Shown piece by piece: positions 40,487-47,538 of a stretch of DNA of 64,000 nucleotides. Position 1 is the first letter of the stretch, and every line of letters starts with the position of its first letter. Source of the DNA: Chelatococcus reniformis (GTDB lineage: Bacteria; Pseudomonadota; Alphaproteobacteria; Rhizobiales; Beijerinckiaceae); contig NZ_BMGG01000006.1 in NCBI RefSeq assembly GCF_014640075.1, forward strand, positions 166,175-230,174, given 5' to 3'. Under the pieces are notes generated by a model. It had not been told where the DNA came from and did no database searches. It saw only the letters and a program-made list of their open reading frames with translations. The translations under genes were made by a program, and so were the position numbers.

Positions 40487-41158
40487 TCAGCTGGACGCTT
40501 CAGGTGCCTCGACACGATAGCCCAGCCCGCGCACCGTCTGGATGATGTCGATCCCCAGCTTGCGGCGGAGCCGCCCGACGAACACCTCGATCGTGTTGGA
40601 GTCGCGGTCGAAGTCCTGATCGTACAGATGCTCGATCAGCTCCACCCGGGAAATGACGCGCCCGGTATGGTGCATGAGGTAGGACAGCAGCCGGTATTCA
40701 TGCGAGGTGAGCTTGACGGGATTGCCGTCGACCACGACGCGGCCACCGCGGGTGTCGAGCCTGACGGGGCCACAGACGATTTCGTTGGTGGCATGCCCGG
40801 CGGCGCGGCGCAGCAGCGCCCGCAGGCGGGCCAGCACCTCCTCCATGTGGAACGGTTTGGTCACATAGTCGTCGGCGCCGGCGTCGAACCCCTGCACCTT
40901 GTCGCTCCAGCGGTCGCGCGCCGTAAGGATGAGCACCGGCATGTTGCGCTCGGCGCGGCGCCACGCCTGCAGGACAGCGATGCCGTCGACGCGGGGCAAG
41001 CCCATGTCGAGCACGACGGCGTCGTAGGGCTCCGTCTCGCCCAGAAACTGGCCCTCCTCGCCGTCGAACGCCTTGTCGACGACGTAGCCGGCTTCGGTCA
41101 GAGCGGTCACGATCTGACGGTTCAGGTCCTTGTCGTCCTCGACGACGAGCAATCGCAC
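40487..41158 (-). CDS. feuP: OmpR-family response regulator, FeuP-like
   Basis: A 223-residue regulator: receiver domain with E7-D8-D9, phospho-acceptor D51 in AVVLDMGLPRVDG and lysine in YVTKPFHMEEV; winged-helix domain at about 125-220 (KLTSHEYRLLSYLMHHTGRV, VFVGRLRRKLG, TVRGLGYRVEAP). It closely resembles PhoP/FeuP regulators. The start is a GTG at 41158. It is followed directly by the feuQ-like kinase and preceded by a PepSY-type secreted protein gene, the arrangement expected for a feuNPQ locus. Confidence 0.87.
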   Translation of the reverse strand: MRLLVVEDDKDLNRQIVTALTEAGYVVDKAFDGEEGQFLGETEPYDAVVLDMGLPRVDGIAVLQAWRRAERNMPVLILTARDRWSDKVQGFDAGADDYVTKPFHMEEVLARLRALLRRAAGHATNEIVCGPVRLDTRGGRVVVDGNPVKLTSHEYRLLSYLMHHTGRVISRVELIEHLYDQDFDRDSNTIEVFVGRLRRKLGIDIIQTVRGLGYRVEAPEASS

Positions 41159-41211
41159 GGGGCTTCTCTCCTATCGCGCTCGCGCCCGGCAGCCCCGCGC
41201 GGACAAGCAGC

Positions 41212-41553
41212 TCAATTCGGCTGACGGCCGGTCTCCACCTTGCCGGAGCGGCCGTCGACAGTCACGCGCAGCACCCGGCCATCACGGCGCAGCACCGAGA
41301 GCTTGTAATAATAGTCGCCGCCACGGCGGCACAGGGCCGCGCGCACGACCTTGCCGCTCCCCGCGGCGCTGCGGGCAGCGCGGACCGCAGCGATCGACGG
41401 GATGATCGTCTTCTGGGCTTCGAGCTCGCGCATCTCGCCCTGGGAAAAACAGACCTCGCGATCGCCGTCCTCCGCCGCCCCCGCGGCGGGCCACCCGGCG
41501 AGCAACAAGGCGGCGATGGCCAAGCGTGCGGTCAGGCTCACGTGCACGAACAT
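41212..41553 (-). CDS. small periplasmic PepSY-like protein upstream of feuP (FeuN-position)
   Basis: A 113-residue secreted protein: signal peptide LTARLAIAALLLAGWPAAGA with cleavage near AAGA-AED, mature part about 90 residues with two cysteines (REVCFSQGEMRE; RAALCRRGGDYYYKL) and a C-terminal PepSY-like repeat (VLRRDGRVLRVTVDGRSGKV). It ends 53 bp before feuP on the same strand. In Sinorhizobium a small periplasmic protein, FeuN, encoded beside feuPQ restrains FeuQ. Position and topology fit the same job here, but sequence identity to FeuN could not be tested. The ATG at 41553 is preferred over one at 41595. Confidence 0.75.
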   Translation of the reverse strand: MFVHVSLTARLAIAALLLAGWPAAGAAEDGDREVCFSQGEMRELEAQKTIIPSIAAVRAARSAAGSGKVVRAALCRRGGDYYYKLSVLRRDGRVLRVTVDGRSGKVETGRQPN

Positions 41554-41822
41554 CCGCCTTCCATGCCGCGGGCTCCTTGAACGATCCATGAACAATTGGC
41601 CGTCGACGCCGGCCGGTCAACCTGAGCGCGGCTATTTGCTCGCCGCAGCCGGGCCACGCTGCACAGGACCGGCGAGCTCCTCCCGAGCAGCGGCAGTGCG
41701 GGATTGCGGAACGGCGCCCGGCGCAGCTACAGCAGGCGCTCCGGCGGCGCGGCGCGATCGGGCGTTTCCACCCGAGCGCAGAGAGCGCTCCGGATTCGAG
41801 AACGCTCTGGGAGCACACCGGC

Positions 41823-42581
41823 ATGCCACGCACTTCGACGCGATTGCTCTACGCTGCGGTGGCGGCGCTTTTGTCGGTGGCCCCTCCGGCCCGCGCGGTC
41901 GTCGGCGGCGCAGAGGTGGACGGTGCGCTCAAGGCGTCGACCGTCATGGTGCTGGGTTCGGCCGGCAACGTGTGCACGGGCATCGTGGTGGCGCCGACGG
42001 CAGTGCTCACGGCCGGCCATTGCGCCACAAACGCCGCCGAGCACCGCATCCACTACATGGATGGGGGCGGCCAACCGGTGTTGCTGTCCATAGCGGACGT
42101 CGCCGTGCATCCGAACTACGACGCGGGCGCGATCAAGGGCCGCCGCCGGTCGATCGATCTGGCCCTGGTGCGGCTCGCCACTCCGCTGCCCGCCCGCTTC
42201 GTCCCGGCCGGGCTGACCGCCGCCGCCGTCCCGCCGCGCGCGGGGACGCGGGTCGTGCTCGGTGGTTACGGCGCTGATGGCAAAGGCCGTTCGGACGGCA
42301 GGTTCCGGAGTGCGGAACTGAGCGTGGCGGAGCCCTATGGCCCCGGCACCGTCCTGCTCTGGCTGGCCCCCGGCGCGGGGGCCGCGGCCGCTGGCGGCTG
42401 CGAGGGCGACTCGGGTGGACCGATCGCCCGCGGGGACGCCGTCATCGCGGTGACGACGTGGTCCAAGGGCAACGGCCGCGCCGCCTGCGGCGCCATGACC
42501 CAGGGCGTGCTGGTTGGCCCGCAACGGGGCTGGATCGATCGCACGCTCGCCGCTTGGGGGGCCGATCCGCGCTGGCGGTGA
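41823..42581 (+). CDS. secreted S1 family (chymotrypsin-fold) serine protease
   Basis: A 252-residue protein with a signal peptide (RLLYAAVAALLSVAPPARA) and the S1 catalytic triad: His in TAGHCATN, Asp in SIDLALVRL and Ser in CEGDSGGPIA. The new N-terminus VVGGAEV after the signal peptide resembles the IVGG of activated S1 proteases, so no separate propeptide is evident. The residue expected to form the base of the S1 pocket is glycine, not Asp, so trypsin-like specificity is unlikely. Four cysteines could form the two standard disulfides. An intrinsic terminator follows. Confidence 0.88.
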   Translation: MPRTSTRLLYAAVAALLSVAPPARAVVGGAEVDGALKASTVMVLGSAGNVCTGIVVAPTAVLTAGHCATNAAEHRIHYMDGGGQPVLLSIADVAVHPNYDAGAIKGRRRSIDLALVRLATPLPARFVPAGLTAAAVPPRAGTRVVLGGYGADGKGRSDGRFRSAELSVAEPYGPGTVLLWLAPGAGAAAAGGCEGDSGGPIARGDAVIAVTTWSKGNGRAACGAMTQGVLVGPQRGWIDRTLAAWGADPRWR

Positions 42582-42666
42582 ACATCCTTGCTGTCGGCTT
42601 CAGTGCGGGATGATCTTGCGCTTCGCCATCGCGCTCCACGTCTTTGTTTCGAGCAGGATCCCGTCC

Positions 42667-42686
42667 AAAATGCCGAGGCATTTTTT
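42667..42686 (+). terminator. intrinsic terminator after the S1 protease gene
   Basis: AAAATGC-CGAG-GCATTTT forms a 7-bp stem with a tetraloop, and six T in a row span the end of the stem. A-rich sequence on the other side would let it work in both directions. Just upstream, 42606-42664 holds a degenerate member of the AGGATC hairpin repeats. Confidence 0.7.
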
Positions 42687-42740
42687 GGGGTTGTGCCCTA
42701 ACGTCCCCATCATCGGGCCACGAACGGAATTCGCCGCACG

Positions 42741-43376
42741 ATGCTCACGCTCGACCATCTGACAGTCGTTGCGCCGACGCTCGAGGCGGGCGTCGAGCAT
42801 GTTCGGGACCAGCTCGGCGTCGAGATGGTTCCGGGCGGAACGCATCGCGAGATGGGCACTTACAACTGCCTGCTTCGCATCGGCGACAACACCTTCCTTG
42901 AGGTCATCGCCGTCGATCCCGAGGCGCCGCGTGCGCCAACGTGCTGGTTCGGGCTTGGCGACAGCCATGCGGTCGCCCGCGATTGGACTGCCGGACGACG
43001 GTTGCGCGCCTGGGTTGCCCGCGCGGACGATCTCGTCCGCGTTCTGGCCACCCACGGCGCTCTGCTGGGGCAGCGAACTCGCGTGTCTCGCGGGGGCCGG
43101 TCCTGGTGGTTTGCGGTGCGTCCCGACGGCTCGCTCCCAGCCGACGGGGCCGTTCCGGCCGCCATCGATTGGGGCGCGCGCCGCACGCCCGCACCCATGA
43201 TGCCCGAGAGCGGCGTGACGCTGTCATCCTTCACGGTCGAGCATCCCGCGCCGCCCGCGCTGGCCGCTCTCTATGACGGCCTAGCAATCGCTGGGCGGCC
43301 AGAAATCCGCCCGGGACCACAGTGCCGGCTCCGGGCGACCTTCCGGACACCCAGCGGGCTGCGCGAACTGAGCTGA
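42741..43376 (+). CDS. VOC-superfamily (glyoxalase-like) protein
   Basis: A 211-residue protein of the Glyoxalase_3-type group. It starts MLTLDHLTVVAPTLEAGVEH, with the first metal-type histidine in DHLTVVA, then GTHREMGTYNCLLRIGDNTF and FLEVIAVDPEAP, all characteristic of this group; the second half (SSFTVEHPAPPALAALYDGL) is a divergent VOC repeat. Members are metalloproteins of unknown substrate. The stop codon lies 3 bp from the convergent transglycosylase gene. Confidence 0.82.
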   Translation: MLTLDHLTVVAPTLEAGVEHVRDQLGVEMVPGGTHREMGTYNCLLRIGDNTFLEVIAVDPEAPRAPTCWFGLGDSHAVARDWTAGRRLRAWVARADDLVRVLATHGALLGQRTRVSRGGRSWWFAVRPDGSLPADGAVPAAIDWGARRTPAPMMPESGVTLSSFTVEHPAPPALAALYDGLAIAGRPEIRPGPQCRLRATFRTPSGLRELS

Positions 43377-43379
43377 GGC

Positions 43380-44219
43380 CTACTGCCCGACGCTCGCCTG
43401 CAGCTTGTTGGCGAACAGCGCGATCGTGCGGGCGTAGACGTCCGCCTTGTTCCATTCCTTGATCGCGGCGAAGTTGGGTTCGCCGGGGTTCCAGCCGGCG
43501 CCCGGACGCCAGCCGTGGCCGCGCAGGTAATTTGCGATCGACGCCATGGTGTCGGTGCTGCTGCGGATCAGGTCGGCGCGACCGTCGCCATCGAAATCGA
43601 CCGCGTAGTTGTAGTAGGCGGACGGCATGAACTGGGCCTGGCCCACTTCGCCGGCCCAGGCGCCGCGCATCTCGCGCGCGGTCAGGTCGCCGCGCTGGAC
43701 CACGCGCAGCGCGTCCATCAGATGCTTGGTGAAGAAGGCGGTGCGACGGCAGTCGTAAGCCAGTGTGGCAAGGGCCGTGAAGGAGGGGGTGTTGCCACGC
43801 ACGACGCCGTAATCGGTCTCCAGGCCCCAAATGGCGATCACCACGGCGCCCGGGACGCCAAAGCGGCTCTGAATCGCCTGCAACGTGCGCGCCTGGGACC
43901 GCATCAGCGCCTTGCCCTTGGCAAGGCGGCCGCCGCTGATCATGCGGGCCGAGAACTGCTCGAAGGACTGCTTGAAGACGTGTTGCCCGCGGTCCTTGTT
44001 GATGACGCCCTGGTCATAGCTGACATTGGCGAAAGCGGAATTGATCACGGCCGGCGAGATGCCTGCCGCCGCGGCCTCCCGCTTGAAGCTTTCCTCCCAG
44101 GCCGGAAAACCTGCCGGGCCCGAACCGCATTGCGCCGCGTGGGCGCCGCCCGACAGCGCGGCGCTCCCCGCGACCACGGCCACTGCCGCAACGATGCCTC
44201 GCATTGTCCTGGAGCCCAT
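43380..44219 (-). CDS. lytic murein transglycosylase, MltB family
   Basis: A 279-residue periplasmic enzyme that cleaves peptidoglycan strands with formation of 1,6-anhydromuramic ends. A signal peptide (GIVAAVAVVAGSAALSGGAHA) leads to the SLT_2 domain with the catalytic glutamate in IAIWGLETDYGV and the segments GAWAGEVGQAQFMPSAYYNY and DFDGDGRADL. No lipobox cysteine is seen, so it is soluble, and there is no C-terminal peptidoglycan-binding domain. The ATG at 44219 is chosen; a GTG at 44228 is possible. Confidence 0.9.
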   Translation of the reverse strand: MGSRTMRGIVAAVAVVAGSAALSGGAHAAQCGSGPAGFPAWEESFKREAAAAGISPAVINSAFANVSYDQGVINKDRGQHVFKQSFEQFSARMISGGRLAKGKALMRSQARTLQAIQSRFGVPGAVVIAIWGLETDYGVVRGNTPSFTALATLAYDCRRTAFFTKHLMDALRVVQRGDLTAREMRGAWAGEVGQAQFMPSAYYNYAVDFDGDGRADLIRSSTDTMASIANYLRGHGWRPGAGWNPGEPNFAAIKEWNKADVYARTIALFANKLQASVGQ

Positions 44220-44441
44220 CTGCGCCACCCCGTCCCTATGCCGGAAGGCGTCAAGGCCTCCCGGACGCGCCGAGCCCGTACAGCCGGCGCGACACCACGA
44301 TACGTACGGTTAACGCAGAGGGAGCGGCGCAACGGCAACAAAAAAATGCGGTGGACGCCACGCGCCGATGCAGGCCGTCGGGCGACGTTGCATCGTCGAC
44401 ACGCTTTTGCGGACAGAGCTGCTAGCAACGCCTCGGCCGAC

Positions 44442-45125
44442 TCAGCCCGCCGCGCGCAGGCCTTCCGCCTCAGCCTCCATGTCCCCCCTGGGGGCGCCGT
44501 CGTCACGGCTGAGCGGCCGCGGATAGAGGCGGCGCATCTCGTCGCGCAGGAATTTTGCCGGCACATCATGGAAAGCGCCATGCTGGCGCTCGTACCTCAT
44601 GAAAGTGCGCCCCTCTCCGTCGAAGGGCTGAAGCAGCGCGTCCGTGAGGCCATCGAAATCGAGCGGGGCAACGCCGAGCTTCTGGCACAGCGTGGCGTTG
44701 AACGTGGGGCTCGCCTTGATCCACCGGCCGTCGAGAAATACCTCGGTGAACCCGTGCCAGGCGAACAGATCGGTTCCCATGCGCTCCTTGAGCTGCGGCG
44801 TCGACAAATGGTTCGTCACGTCGGCGAACGCGACCCGGGCGGGAACGCCCACGGCCCGGCAGGCCGCGGCATAGAGTGAGGCCTTGCCCACGCAGTAACC
44901 GCGACCGGCCGCCAGCACGCTGGAGGCGCGGAAGGTCTCGGGCTTCGACGTATCGACGTAGGGGTCGTAATAGAGGTCCCGTACCTCCCGATAGAGCGCC
45001 CGCGCCTTGTCCCGCGCCGTGCTGGCGTCCGCCGCCACGCGCTCGGCGAAGGCCCGGACGTCCGGGTGGTCGCTGTCAATATATTCGGCGGGGCTGAGAT
45101 AGACCCGCGGGGTGTCGTCGCTCAC
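44442..45125 (-). CDS. transglutaminase-like cysteine protease family protein
   Basis: A 227-residue cytoplasmic protein with the transglutaminase core: catalytic Cys in AGRGYCVGKASLYAAA and His in FAWHGFTEVFLDGRW. The position of the usual third residue Asp reads KASPTFN, as in a subgroup of alphaproteobacterial homologues that I recall as KATPAFN, so the triad may be completed otherwise. No signal peptide. The start is a GTG at 45125 with GGGAG 6 bases upstream; upstream in-frame ATG codons lack one. Protease or amidase activity is inferred by fold only. Confidence 0.8.
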   Translation of the reverse strand: MSDDTPRVYLSPAEYIDSDHPDVRAFAERVAADASTARDKARALYREVRDLYYDPYVDTSKPETFRASSVLAAGRGYCVGKASLYAAACRAVGVPARVAFADVTNHLSTPQLKERMGTDLFAWHGFTEVFLDGRWIKASPTFNATLCQKLGVAPLDFDGLTDALLQPFDGEGRTFMRYERQHGAFHDVPAKFLRDEMRRLYPRPLSRDDGAPRGDMEAEAEGLRAAG

Positions 45126-45252
45126 ACGTGGCTCCCGTCGTCCGCAGCCGTCGGCCCGCCAGGCGGCCATCGGCAAGGTGGATAACCAAAGTTATGGCCC
45201 GATCCTTCCTGCTCCGCATCGCTGCGTCAAGGTTGCAGCACGCGCGATAATT

Positions 45253-45282
45253 TGGTTCCAAAATCTTTGATATATTGAACCA
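45253..45282. promoter_or_regulatory. operator-like dyad TGGTTC-N18-GAACCA
   Basis: A perfect 6-bp inverted repeat encloses 18 bp of strongly AT-rich sequence (AAAATCTTTGATATATT), striking in this GC-rich window. It lies 70 bp before the tautomerase gene and between divergent genes, a typical place for a repressor or activator site of the HxlR, MarR or LysR kind. Confidence 0.45.
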
Positions 45283-45352
45283 TGCGATATCAGAATGGTG
45301 CCGGCGGCATTACATCCCAGGCGGTGGACGCTCGACCATCGGAGGACAGACC

Positions 45353-45733
45353 ATGCCGCTCGTTCGCATATCCCTGCGCCGGGGCAAGCCCGCCGCCCAC
45401 CTCAGCGCCGTAGTGGACGGTGTCTATGCGGCACTCCGCGAAACCTTCGACGTGCCGGACGACGACCGGTTCATCGTGGTCGACCAGCATGACGAGGGCG
45501 AGTTCGTCTACGGCGCCCGCTACCTGGGCTTCGCCCGCAGCGACGACCTGGTGATTATCCAATTGACCGTGACCAACCGGCGCTCGCGGGAGCAGAAGCA
45601 GGCGCTCTATCGGGCGATCGCGCAGCGCCTCGCGACCTCGCCGGGACTGCGTGCCGACGACATCTTCATCAATGTCGTCGAGGTGGCGGCGGAGAACTGG
45701 TCGTTCGGTGCGGGCGTCGCCCAATATGCCTGA
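45353..45733 (+). CDS. tautomerase family protein (4-oxalocrotonate tautomerase-like)
   Basis: A 126-residue protein that after removal of Met begins with Pro (MPLVRISLRRGKP), the catalytic base of tautomerases. Its length is about twice the 62-residue 4-oxalocrotonate tautomerase, fitting the larger group that contains YusQ and cis-CaaD-like proteins. Conserved FDVPDDDRFIVVDQHDEGEF and DIFINVVEVAAENWSFG are seen. GGAGGACAG precedes the ATG. The substrate is unknown. An AT-rich dyad lies upstream, so it is probably regulated. Confidence 0.83.
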   Translation: MPLVRISLRRGKPAAHLSAVVDGVYAALRETFDVPDDDRFIVVDQHDEGEFVYGARYLGFARSDDLVIIQLTVTNRRSREQKQALYRAIAQRLATSPGLRADDIFINVVEVAAENWSFGAGVAQYA

Positions 45734-45897
45734 ACCGCAGCGGATGCCGATATGCAACACCCGGCGCAAATCGTTGTCTTCGTTGTGCTTCATAGTTGCA
45801 ACGAAGCCGCACCGGACGGCACTAGAAGGGCAAGAACGAGCCGCGAATCGACCGGTGCTCGGCCGGCGCGGCTGCCGCGTGCCAAGGGTCAGTCTCG

Positions 45898-46677
45898 GTG
45901 CTCAATCGTCGTATGTTCATCGCGGTGTCGGCCACGGCCGCGCTCGCCGCCTGCCAGAGCCGCAACGCCGGCCCCACCATCCAGACGTCCGCTCCGCGGG
46001 CGCCCGGCGTGCCCGCCCAGCCCCTGGCGCTGGCGTCTGCCGAGGACGGCAACCTTGCGTCCATGTATGCGGCGATCCCTAACGATCGGTTTCCGATCCC
46101 GGCGGTGCCGCTCTCCGAGATCAATCCGGGCTTCTACCGCAGGCAGGTCGAATACACCGGCGCAGAGCCCGCCGGAACGATCGTCATCGATCCGAGCCGA
46201 CGCTATCTCTACCTCGTCCAGGGCAATGGCCGGGCGATGCGCTACGGCGTCGGCGTCGGCCGCGAGGGCTTCGGGTGGTCGGGCCAGGCGCTCATCAACA
46301 GCAAGCAGGAATGGCCGGACTGGTATCCGCCCAAAGAGATGATCGAGCGCCAGCCGGAGCTCAAGAAGGTGGCCGTCAAGCTGCAGAGCGGCATCGGCGT
46401 CCCCGGCGGTCCGCGCAATCCGCTGGGCGCCCGGGCCATGTATCTGTACCAGAACGGCAAGGATACGCTGTTCCGCATCCACGGCACGAACGAGCCGCAC
46501 ACAATCGGCACGCGGGTGTCGTCAGGCTGCATCAGGCTGATCAATCAGGACGTCATCGATCTCTATTCGCGCGTGCCCATCGGCACCAAGGTGGTGGTGC
46601 TCAACGGCGCCGGGTTCGTCCCGATCGCCAACGTGCTGCCAACCCCTGAACCGAAGCGGCGGCGCTCGCGGAGCTAG
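45898..46677 (+). CDS. L,D-transpeptidase (YkuD) lipoprotein
   Basis: A 259-residue envelope enzyme that forms 3-3 peptidoglycan cross-links or attaches proteins to the wall. The N-terminus RRMFIAVSATAALAACQS holds a lipobox (LAAC). The YkuD domain (about 95-235) has IVIDPSRRYLYLVQGNGRA and the catalytic HGTNEPHTIGTRVSSGCIRL with its cysteine. The GTG at 45898 is taken as start; an ATG at 45913 would remove the arginine pair. This erfK/ybiS-like architecture is common in multiple copies in Rhizobiales, which have abundant 3-3 cross-links. Confidence 0.9.
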   Translation: MLNRRMFIAVSATAALAACQSRNAGPTIQTSAPRAPGVPAQPLALASAEDGNLASMYAAIPNDRFPIPAVPLSEINPGFYRRQVEYTGAEPAGTIVIDPSRRYLYLVQGNGRAMRYGVGVGREGFGWSGQALINSKQEWPDWYPPKEMIERQPELKKVAVKLQSGIGVPGGPRNPLGARAMYLYQNGKDTLFRIHGTNEPHTIGTRVSSGCIRLINQDVIDLYSRVPIGTKVVVLNGAGFVPIANVLPTPEPKRRRSRS

Positions 46678-46788
46678 GCCCGTCGCGATCGGCCGGGTGC
46701 GTCCGGCCCGAGCGTCCTCGACAGCTTTTCGCCATGGGACCGGGCCGTCCTATGGGTTACGAAATCCACATAAGGTCTCGAGACTGAA

Positions 46789-46835
46789 GCGCTTTCTTTG
46801 CGCTTGGGTGACTCCATCCAAGTGCAAGGCGCGCT
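46789..46835. repeat. intergenic hairpin repeat between convergent genes
   Basis: TTGCGCTTGG (46799-46808) pairs with CCAAGTGCAA (46819-46828) with one G-T pair, around GTGACTCCAT, with outer arms GCGC. It overlaps the last codon of the ycgN gene and probably acts as a terminator. Confidence 0.5.
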
Positions 46836-47337
46836 AGCGTCTCGCCCTGGCGCGGGCGGGTACGCGCGTCGGCCAGCGGACGACGCGCTCCGGCAGTTCG
46901 TCGATGCTCATCTCGTCCTCTGTCCCGCTCAAGCGACCACGCACCGATACGCCCGCCGCGTGGACCGTGGCGGCATCGCCCGAGACGAGCGGGTGCCACC
47001 AGTAGAGCTCCCGCCCTTCCCGCACCAGACGGTAGGCGCAGGTCGGCGGCAGCCAACCGAGCTCGCGCACGGTGGAGGGCGTCAACCGCACGCAGTCGGG
47101 CACCTTGTCCTGCCGCGCCGGATAGTCGCGGCAGCGGCACGCCTCGCCGTCGAGGAGGACACAGCCCACATCCGTGTAGTGGACGCGGCCGGAGTCCTCG
47201 TCCTCGAGCTTGATCAGGCAGCAGCGGCCGCAGCCGTCGCACAGGCTCTCCCACTCGGCGTCGGACATGGCGTCGAGCGTCTTGGTGCGCCAGAACGGCT
47301 CCGCCGCCGGTGGCGGATCACGTAGCGGCGCGCTCAT
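46834..47337 (-). CDS. YcgN family cysteine cluster protein (UPF0260)
   Basis: A 167-residue protein with the conserved cysteine pattern [19 protein letters not shown] and [16 protein letters not shown], probably binding zinc or an iron-sulfur cluster, and [16 protein letters not shown] near the N-terminus. Widely conserved in Proteobacteria; the function is unknown. The ATG at 47337 (MSAPLRDPP) is preferred over an upstream frame extension. It is divergent from the PBP1A gene. Confidence 0.85.
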   Translation of the reverse strand: MSAPLRDPPPAAEPFWRTKTLDAMSDAEWESLCDGCGRCCLIKLEDEDSGRVHYTDVGCVLLDGEACRCRDYPARQDKVPDCVRLTPSTVRELGWLPPTCAYRLVREGRELYWWHPLVSGDAATVHAAGVSVRGRLSGTEDEMSIDELPERVVRWPTRVPARARARR

Positions 47338-47538
47338 GGACGAGCAGTTGGCATGGCGCCATGCATCAAAGCGGCCTTGGAGTCGGCACAAAGACGAAAC
47401 ATTTACCTAACGAGCCTCTTTGCGTTATCCCATCTGACGTCGCCGGGCGAGCATCGATAATCTGCGAGCGTGGCGGCCACAGGGCCGCGACTGGAACGGA
47501 TCGGACAAGTGACCGCTGACGGTGGTGAATCCAGATCG

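Noticed and set aside
44651-44700. Transglutaminase-like gene as a pseudogene because the third triad residue is not Asp
   Set aside because: The KASPTFN form resembles an intact subgroup of homologues, the frame is full length and the Cys and His are kept.
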